Positions 56,893-64,000 of a stretch of 64,000 bases of DNA are shown piece by piece. Each line of letters begins with the position of its first letter. The stretch's first letter is position 1. The position numbers and the translations under genes were made by a program. The stretch spans positions 5,208,001 to 5,272,000 of the forward strand of contig JAPQWV010000001.1 in the NCBI GenBank assembly GCA_027422505.1. Reading direction: 5' to 3'. Below the pieces are notes generated by a model. That model worked only from the letters and a program-made list of their open reading frames with translations. It had not been told where the DNA came from and did not search any database. This DNA is from Craterostigma plantagineum (Eukaryota; Streptophyta; Magnoliopsida; Lamiales; Linderniaceae).

Positions 56893-59410
56893 TTATCGTC
56901 CACCATGTTCTTCAAGCACCATATCAATCTGAAGACTGTCAAAAGCAGCGCTCGAGGAAGTATCATTACCCACTAAATCATTACCGACGAATCCGCCCAA
57001 TCCAAGCAACAATTCAGACGACTCGTCGACATGTTTTTCCCACGAGGGTTTTCCTTCGCGTCTACCTAGCGCTTCTAACTCAATGGACACTTCCTTCATA
57101 TTGGGCCTATCTTCGCCTCTCAAGCAAAGGCAGCGTTTCGCTAGCAAGGCCACCCTTGCAATCTCCCCCGCGTTGTTACCTTTGGTGCCCCCAATACTGT
57201 CGTCGAGTATCTCAAATAGCCTTTCTTTTTTCATAGCGGAAAGGAAAAAGTTGGCTAGGTTACGATCCTGTTCTGACCTGTCGTAGCTCAACGCCTTCAT
57301 CCCAGTTAAAAGCTCGACGAGTACGACTCCAAAGCTGTAAATGTCGCTCTTTTCGGTCAATTGAGTCGTTACGATGTACTCGGGATCTAAGTAGCCCCAC
57401 GTCCCTTGAACCATAGTGTTCATCTGTGTTTGATCTACAGGGAAAAATCTTGAAGCTCCAAAATCTGAGACCTTAGCGATGAAGTAATGGTCTAAGAGTA
57501 TGTTTGCAGACTTTACATCTCTGTGTATGATCGGAGTAGAAGTCGAAGAGTGTAGGTAAGAAAGTACATTGGCAGCCTCGGTGGCGATTCTTAAACGTAT
57601 GTCCCATGTAAGAAAACGAGACCTTGACTTGTCGTGTATGTGCTCGAAGAGCGTGCCATTTGCGACGAACTCATACACTAATAAAGGAACTTGAGTTTCG
57701 ACGCAGCAACCTAGTAACTTGACGACATTTCTGTGGTTGATTTGTGAGAGGATTATTACCTCGTTTACGAACTGTTCGACTTGCATCCTGTCGTCTAGGT
57801 TTTGATTGACTTGTTTGGGCGTTTTTATTGCGACGATTCGATTATCAGATAATATACCTTTGTACACGATTGCCGAACCGCCTTGACCGATGATATTATT
57901 GCAGTGGAAATTGTTAGTTGCCATCTGTAGCTCAGTTTCTCTGAAGATTATTGCGGTGTCGGAGGATCTCATCCGGGCAAGCTTTTCTTGGAGAAGAATT
58001 CCACCGTTTTGTCGGAAGAACCTTTCCCCCATTTGAACTAAGTTTCTTCGCTTTAGTTCCAAGTGCAACCAACAAGCTGATAGAATCAGGACAACGATCC
58101 CTAAAGAAACCCCTATTTTTTTTGAAGATTTTGAAGCGCAAAACAATCAAATCGTTAGCTTTTAACTTGCTGAGCAAATTATCATGGATGCAAAACTTGA
58201 AACGATCATCTGTCGTTATGAACTCACCTGCAACGAGTCTTAGTACAAGTGACTCGCCGCGATAACATCCTTTCGCCCCTTTTATTCCATCTCCTCGGTA
58301 ACCTTTCGGACACACACAGGTAAAATTTCCTGGCGCGTTCTTACAGTACTCTTTCCTTTCACAGTTGTGGAGATTCAATTGGCATTCGTCTATGTCTGCC
58401 AAAACATGATACTTATTATACCAAGACCGCATAAAATAGCTGGCCAAAAACTTAAGTCAATGCGACGAAAAAAAAAACGTACCTTGACAACTACCATTTG
58501 CTATATATGGATTCCCCTCATAACCCTTTGAGCAAGAACATCTATAGCCATAAGAATTGTCCGGCTTATAGCACTCTGAATGTTCGCTTTTGCACGCATA
58601 GCTCGAAAAATTCGTCTTCGCCTCTTCACAAGTCCCGTTACCCATAGACCAATCGAACACCATTGGAAGCTCTGTGACGTTCCTCAAGCTCGTAAGACTA
58701 TTCGCCGAGAAGTTAAAAGCCATCACCTCAGCAACAAAAGCATAACCGCAGCTGTCGAAATCTGAAACATCCGTGTAATTATAGTAACTATTCAAAGTCA
58801 AGTTAACCATCCAAACGCCTTTAGGTATCGAAGTCTGGCAACAGCCCACCCCCGAGCACGACCCTTCGATCAAATCTTCCTTTGCAAAACACGAAGAGGA
58901 ACACCCCGTTTGGTAGGTGCGATCGAGTCGATTCCCGTAGACGTAACCGTAAGTGTCGCACCCAACGATGGTGAACTTGTTGGCCGTGTTGTTTACGACG
59001 AAAGGTCGAGGCATTTTGATAAACGGGTCGTTGCTAGAAACGCGAGTTCCGTTTTTGCTGTAGCAATCTTTCGATATGAACTGCAAGACGGTGATCTGAC
59101 CGTCGAGGGATATATTCGTAATTTCGATATCAGAATTCTTTAAAAACAGCTTTGGCGGGCTGAAAGTAGTGTTGCACTTGGCGAAGAATCTGTCGTCGTG
59201 GTAGCAGTCTTTGCTGTCGTCGTCGAGGCCGAATGGAAATGGGATTTTTATATCTCCGCAACGATCGACGCACTTTGGTTTGGCTATCGAAAAGTTGGTA
59301 TAATATGGGCCGCCGCCGATTGCTGCTGCTTCTGCTGAAACTAAGCAAAGATTATCATAGATCGCTGATGAGGTTAGTACTGTGATCAACGCAAGAATGG
59401 ATGTTGGCAT
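56893..59410 (-). CDS. Wall-associated receptor kinase (WAK-b), three exons, intact
   Basis: Exons 59410-58483, 58395-58228 and 58112-56893 with GT/AG junctions keep one frame and give 771 residues. A signal peptide (1 to about 26) is followed by a GUB_WAK_bind domain starting CVDRCGDIKIPFPFG, many Cys, an EGF-calcium repeat [18 protein letters not shown] near 310, and a transmembrane segment GVSLGIVVLILSACW at about 366-380. The cytosolic Ser/Thr kinase has GQGGSAIVYKG (about 441), VAIK Lys (about 462), [11 protein letters not shown] (Asp about 564), DFG (about 582) and GYLDPEY. It is a plasma-membrane receptor expected to bind pectin/oligogalacturonides. It is the inverted duplicate of WAK-a and the only functional-looking copy here. 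The third acceptor is the least certain boundary. Confidence 0.88.
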
Positions 59411-60083
59411 TGTCGTGGTAATGCTTTCTTTCTTTATCTTTCTAAGGTTTTAGTTATAGTGAAAAAAAATGCAGGTTATTTATCCTTTTCTATTGAAGAA
59501 ATGAAGGAATTAAAGGAAAGGTTGGCGTGGTCGTGATAGGTGAAAAAAGATTAAACAAAGGCGAAATTTAGTAAACGACGCGTAATAATTAAAAATATAG
59601 GCTCATTGATTATCGTTTCATTTCATGGACGCATCACTTTTATTTGGCAACTTGTATATAAGATGCCTCTTGCGGTACTAATTTCATACTTACGTTACGA
59701 TGTCACCTAATATATAAATATATATTTTAAAAATTAAATTATAGATTCCTACTTAAAGTCAACTGAATAAAGAATAAGTCGTCGGTGGGGGTCCTGATTC
59801 TAATATATAGAAAACGGAAGAGATGTTAGCGTCAGGCCACATGCGACAACAGACGCTCCAATTGAACAAGTAATAAACCGAATAATGTAATAATGATCTT
59901 TGAATTCGTCATATATACGAATGACAGACTAACTCCTCGATGCAAGGAAAATACTCGTCGGAGTTCTGACCGGAGATTGATAAAGGAAAGCATTATATAA
60001 TTCAGTTTCGTTATCATGAACTTTGTCAAAAATAATATAACATTATTCCGCCACTAACCTTTTCAAAGTTCAATATTAAACCA
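59411..60083. other. Upstream region of WAK-b
   Basis: AT-rich, with probable promoter sequence. It contains the 28-bp element shared with WAK-a. No other gene seen. Confidence 0.5.
59958..59985 (-). promoter_or_regulatory. Sequence shared upstream of both WAK copies, right copy
   Basis: Partner of 46494-46521, inverted in line with the inverted gene arrangement. The surrounding sequence has largely diverged. Confidence 0.4.
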
Positions 60084-60402
60084 TGTTGAGATTATAAAAG
60101 GTGACCTTCGTCCCATATCGAATTATTCTAAGTTCTTCAATCAATTATATATAAGCGACTTTCTTTTTCTATCATAAATTGGTTTTAGGAAGGACTCCTC
60201 GATTTCTAATATGGTATCAGAGCAATCTTCCGCTCCCCGTCACCTGATTCATATGTCTACGTGTTAGGCCAGTCATGCCACACGCGAGGGGGCGTGTTGA
60301 GATTATAAAAAAGTGGGCATTGTCCCACATCAAATAATTCAAGCTCTTTAATATAAGAGACTTTCTCCTCCTATCACCACAAGGACCCATCGAAATCTAA
60401 TA
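60084..60402 (+). mobile_element. TRIM (terminal-repeat retrotransposon in miniature)
   Basis: Two short direct repeats, 60084-60211 and 60295-60402, begin TGTTGAGATTATAAAA and end TCTAATA. The primer site TGGTATCAGAGC (60212-60223) follows the first repeat directly, and a purine/G-rich tract GCGAGGGGGCG precedes the second. AACCA flanks both sides (60079-60083 and 60403-60407). The internal part is only 83 bp and has no coding capacity, which defines a TRIM. The terminal repeats have diverged (128 versus 108 bp), so this copy is old. Confidence 0.88.
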
Positions 60403-61152
60403 AACCACGGATAACATTTAATAGATCATAAACCTTAAATACCAACTCAAAAACCCTAAATTTTAAACCCGGATCCTAAATCCTAAACCACCAACCCCAA
60501 ATATATGTTAAGGTTGTATCCATAATGCATAAGTCGTAATCATATTTTTACATTTTCATGTCGTTAACTCTTAATCTTACCATGAACCAATACTAAACCC
60601 CAAAAACTATCTATAAACCCTAGCACGTAAACATCAATTCGTATCAAATTAACCCTTTTTGGTAACACTAAAACGATTACTCGTACCACATTATACACTT
60701 CAGAAAAAAATTCCCGTCAAAACAAGTCAAAATTAATACACCTGCCAAAACTACACGCAAATTTCATAAATCTCGCCAGATTACTCAAATTCGAAATTAC
60801 GATAGAAATAACAACTGGTACCACTTAAAAATATTTTCGGTTACTTCATTAAAACAGTACCAACTATCAGAGATTGTATTTTTTAGTTCGTTTAACATTC
60901 AAAGTTGAACGATCGAGCCTAGACGGTGGCGATGAAATGATCAGGCTAATGTTATCTCGAATTTACACATATTAGCTCCAATTTCGACTGAAAACATGAT
61001 TCGATTTACCTATATTTTTTGTTATTTGCTTCTAAAAAATCTCGGAAAATATCAATCACGACGACGTAATATCGATTTAGGGTTGGGTGCTCGCGCTGAA
61101 AACTCTTAAACTAAAAACTGTACCAAATAAACGACAACTGGTGCTCGCACGA
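60403..61152. other. Intergenic region with degenerate telomere-like words
   Basis: CCCTAAA, CCTAAAC and TAAACC words are frequent at about 60410-60625, as in degenerate interstitial telomere-like sequence. No gene seen. Confidence 0.4.
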
Positions 61153-62558
61153 TGTGGTGCCCCACCATCTCTTATTCGTTCTTATTACTATTTTATGTGA
61201 CTGCTACTGACCGCCCACCATCTCCTATTCGTTCTTATACTATTTTATGTGACTGCTACTGACTCCCCACCATCTCCTATTCGTCCTTATAACTATTTAA
61301 TGTGACTGCTATTGAAATAGAATAATAGAACGTGCAAAAATGGCTATAAATTTTTTCCTTTTATATAAAGGAATCATGCTGTACAATACAAAATGTGCTT
61401 AGGATCCTAATTACATAGGTGAGTGCGCATGCGTGTCAAAAGTAATCTATTGGCCCGCCACATCGGTTGCGTCCATGTACACACTTCCACCTCAAAAGTC
61501 CTCCGGAAGCTTCAAAAGTAGGCCCGCCATCATAAGGATCATGTACCGTGATCACGTGAACCTACAACACATAAACACGTGGAATGAGCTATAAAGCTCA
61601 GTAAGTGGAAAACTATGCATGGAATGTACGTGTCCTAAAACGCAAAGGCATCCGCGCCAATGTTCCCTAAACCTCATGTCTTTCTTGTATTCTCTTTTCA
61701 TGTAGGGCCCTCGGCTATCTTGCTATGGTTTATCTGTCACGCGGACGCGTACGCTGGTAGCCTCACTCCGAGGTTGCTAACACCAGAGATACCCTCGGTG
61801 CCGCTATTTCCTTCAGGTTGCAATGTCCAGGCCGCACTTTCGGCGATGAGGGCATTTGCCCAAATGCATGTCTTGCCTTGTCATATGTTTGTCTTGTCTT
61901 GTCTTGTCTTGAAATTGGTGACATAAAATCACCATGGTAGCATAGAAGGCCGTGACTCAACAATGAGTCGACATCAGCTGCCCATATCGGCAACTATCCA
62001 TCGCTTTCAGGCGATCTTGTACCATGCACGCTCTCATGTCCTGCCCTTTTATGCTAATTGTGCATGCATATGATCATGTCATGAATATGCATGTCGTGTC
62101 GTCATGTATCATAATAGATCACGTAACATTAAGCTTCACGTAATGTCATAGAGGCACATAAGCACATAATTCATGCACATAAAATTCATGTGTTGTAGTT
62201 GGGATTTCCACTTACTGAGCTTTATAGCTCATTCCACGTGTTTATGTGTTGCCGGTTCACGTGATCACGGTACGTGATCCTTATGATGGCGAGGCCTACT
62301 TTTGAAGCTTTCGGAGGACTTTTGAGGTGGAAGTGTGTACATGGATGCGACTGATGTGGCGGGCCAATACATTACTTTTGACACGCATGCGTACTCACTT
62401 ATGTAATTAGGATCCTAAGCACATTTCGTATTGTACAACATGATTTCTTTATATAAAAGGAAAAATTTTGTGCGCATTTTTGCACGTTCTATTATTCTAT
62501 TTCAATAGCAGTCACATAAAATAGTAATAAGAATGAATAGGAGATGGCGGGTGCCACA
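61153..62558 (+). repeat. Gypsy 5' LTR with long inverted arms
   Basis: The first about 460 bp (61153-61612) and the last about 355 bp (62204-62558) are inverted copies, apart from extra tandem units in the left arm. Shared blocks include ATGTGACTGCTATTGAAATA, CTTAGGATCCTAATTACAT and AAAGTCCTCC. The left arm carries three tandem units of 52-53 bp starting CCCACCATCTC at 61161, 61214 and 61266. The central about 590 bp includes a CTTGT pentamer run. Most of the LTR has a relative at 21553-22613. Confidence 0.75.
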
Positions 62559-62560
62559 TG

Positions 62561-62572
62561 TGGTATCTGAGC
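62561..62572 (+). other. Gypsy primer binding site
   Basis: TGGTATCTGAGC differs from the initiator tRNA-Met-complementary sequence at one base and lies two bases after the LTR end CCACA. Confidence 0.65.
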
Positions 62573-62670
62573 TTTAGGTTATAAGTTCTGTAGACTGTCC
62601 ATGTACACACACTCAAAAGCACGACAACGGCCTTGCTAGTAAGTTTTCCATTACTATGAATTTTGTGGTA

Positions 62671-63768
62671 TTGCATGATTTATTGGCCTTATGGACTATT
62701 AGGGTAATGACAAGAATGGGTAGAACACGAGGAGAGGGTAGTGGAAGTGCGAATAGAGGTAAGGAACCAGAAGTACCGACTGCTAATCGCGACACGGCGA
62801 TTGTTCAGCTTACCGAACTTGCTCTTCAACAATCCACTCAAATTATAGAGTTAATTCAACAGTAGAATACTAGCGAACCGTCGAGCAGAGTGGGCCTTCT
62901 CAAGCTGAAAGAATAGAGATAGTGGGGGAAAGGTTTCGCAAACTTAACCCACCTACATTTGAAGATGCTGTCGACCCCACGTCGGCAGAAGATTGGTTGA
63001 GAACACTGGAAAGCATGTTCCAGTATAGTAGGATCCCAGAAGAGGAGAAAGTCATATGTGCTGCCTTCCTACTGAGGGGAAGCGCAGGCCATTGGTGGGA
63101 TACCACTTTGGCTTTTGAAAATCCGACTACCATGAGTTGGGAACGATGCAAGGAGCTTTTTAGAAGCAAATACTTCACCTCCCCATTCAGAGCTCAAAGG
63201 ATGAATGAATTCATTAATCTACAGCAGGGCCCGATGACTGTGGCAGAACATTTCAGAAAATTTGAACAGTTGTCAAGATTTGCAACTCACATGGTGAGTA
63301 CAGATGCGCTAAAGGTCGAGCGATTCCTAGAAGGCTTGAAGGGGCTACCTACGCTCAGGTTGCAGAGCGTGCTTTAGTAGCTGAACAAGCAGAAATCCGA
63401 ATTATCCGAGCCCAGGAGGCAAAACGAAAGTTCGTGCAAGGACCCAAATGGAGCGGAGGGAATATGAAGAAATAGTTTGTTCCTAAGATAATCGACATGG
63501 ACCACCCCAGCAGCCAAATCCGAACCAGGGAAGACCGCCGATGACTATACCTATATGCCCACGATGTACACGGCGACATCTGGGCGTCTGTTATTCCCAG
63601 AATGCAACCTGCTACAAGTGTGGCAAGACAGGCCACTTTTCCAAAGCATGCCCGGAGAATGCATCCGGAAGTCAAGCACCAGTTCAAGTCAGACCTCAGA
63701 AGAAGCGAAGAATAACCCGTCCGTGGTGGCAGGTACCCTTCTTGTTCATCAAAACCCGACATGCATAA
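62671..63768 (+). pseudogene. Gypsy gag and zinc knuckle, decayed
   Basis: The N-terminal part has RMGRTRGEGSGS and ends at a TAG near 62863. The main gag frame (62922-63377) has ERFRKLNPPTFEDAVDPTSA, DWLRTLESMF, FLLRGSAGHWW and FRSKYFTSPFRAQRMNEF. The frame changes near 63345. The knuckle CYKCGKTGHFSKAC is in the frame at 63541-63768. These are Ty3/gypsy gag hallmarks. Confidence 0.82.
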
Positions 63769-63769
63769 G

Positions 63770-64000
63770 TTGACTCAGCAGCCATGCATTCATTTGAATC
63801 TACAACTACGTGGAAAGACTCGGGGTTACGCCTAGCCTAGCTAACTATGAGTGTAATGTTACCATACCTCACGGAGCTTCAACGCGAACCAATCGGATCT
63901 TACGAAACAGCCCGGTGTTAGTGAATGATAGGATCCTACCAGTTGCCCTGATAGTCATTCCAATGAACGATTATGAGGTAATCCTTGGAATGGACTGGCT
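63770..64000 (+). pseudogene. Gypsy protease, N-terminal part, cut by window end
   Basis: VDSAAMHSF lies where DTGATHSF is usual, followed by a frame change near 63800. The other frame gives YVERLGVTPSLANYECNV and IPMNDYEVILGMDW. The active-site Gly appears replaced by Ala, which with the frame change suggests inactivity. Confidence 0.7.

Larger units (their letters stand above)
61153..64000 (+). mobile_element. Ty3/gypsy LTR retrotransposon, 5' part, cut by the window end
   Basis: A 1.4-kb LTR (61153-62558, TGTGG to CCACA) is followed by a primer-site-like sequence. Then come a gypsy gag, a CCHC knuckle and the start of the aspartic protease, whose ILGMDW box is at the very end. Gag before protease with NYECNVTIPHG and NDYEVILGMDW is the Ty3/gypsy pattern. 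There are several frame changes in gag and around the protease active site, so it is decayed. The 3' end lies outside the window. Confidence 0.82.

Noticed and set aside
60410..60625. Interstitial telomere array
   Set aside because: CCCTAAA-like words are present but degenerate and not in register; AT-rich plant DNA often contains them.
1..64000. CRISPR array, bacterial operon, rRNA or tRNA genes
   Set aside because: The genome is clearly plant nuclear; the only tRNA-like sequences are 12-base retroelement primer sites, and the repeat arrays lack regular spacer-repeat structure.

Overview
The window is plant nuclear DNA, most likely from a eudicot (asterid/Lamiales-like is only a guess from overall feel). 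The evidence is intron-containing genes with GT/AG boundaries, plant-only protein families (wall-associated kinases, BYPASS1-like, DUF688, a FYVE-less FAB1-type lipid kinase), and many plant transposable elements. About half of the window is mobile DNA.

Layout. Positions 1-660 are unassigned flank. Positions 661-26388 are one large Mutator-like element (MULE-1) with a perfect 9-bp target duplication. Its left terminal inverted repeat was split by a Ty1/copia element (Copia-A, 736-18559, 5-bp duplication). The integrase region of Copia-A was in turn split by a 12.9-kb Sirevirus-like copia element on the minus strand (3255-16142, 5-bp duplication, LTRs differing at one of 297 positions). The insertion order is therefore readable: MULE, then Copia-A, then the Sirevirus-like element. 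The Sirevirus-like element has gag and pol separated by one in-frame stop, plus about 3.7 kb of an additional ORF3 ('env-like') region. The remainder of MULE-1 (18.6-26.4 kb) holds a decayed transposase, a Ty3/gypsy LTR-like fragment, an array of a short TCTCGACAT-like motif, and a decayed plant-mobile-domain (PMD) gene.

Positions 26.4-36.8 kb are AT-rich intergenic DNA. They contain a BYPASS1-like gene (28419-29420, minus, one intron), a Stowaway MITE, a second smaller MULE (31528-33970) in which a transposase amino-terminal piece and a PMD piece face each other, and a Helitron-like 3' end. Positions 37535-43369 hold a nine-exon FAB1C/D-type 1-phosphatidylinositol-3-phosphate 5-kinase gene, followed by a DUF688 gene (43926-44591).

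Positions 46.8-59.4 kb hold an inverted pair of wall-associated-kinase (WAK) genes. The left copy is a pseudogene with frameshifts, stops and a 4.9-kb copia insertion (Copia-B) in its kinase activation segment. The right copy (56893-59410, minus, three exons, 771 aa predicted) is intact in reading frame and keeps its catalytic residues. A 319-bp TRIM element (60084-60402) and the 5' part of a Ty3/gypsy element with an unusual LTR carrying long inverted arms (61153 to the window end) close the window.

The host genes probably act separately: phosphoinositide metabolism at the endosome/vacuole, wall sensing at the plasma membrane, and two proteins of poorly known role. They do not form a visible pathway. 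The strongest unusual structures are the dated triple nest, the Sirevirus-like ORF3 with a repeated leader motif, two MULEs that both carry transposase plus PMD sequences, and the inverted-arm gypsy LTR.
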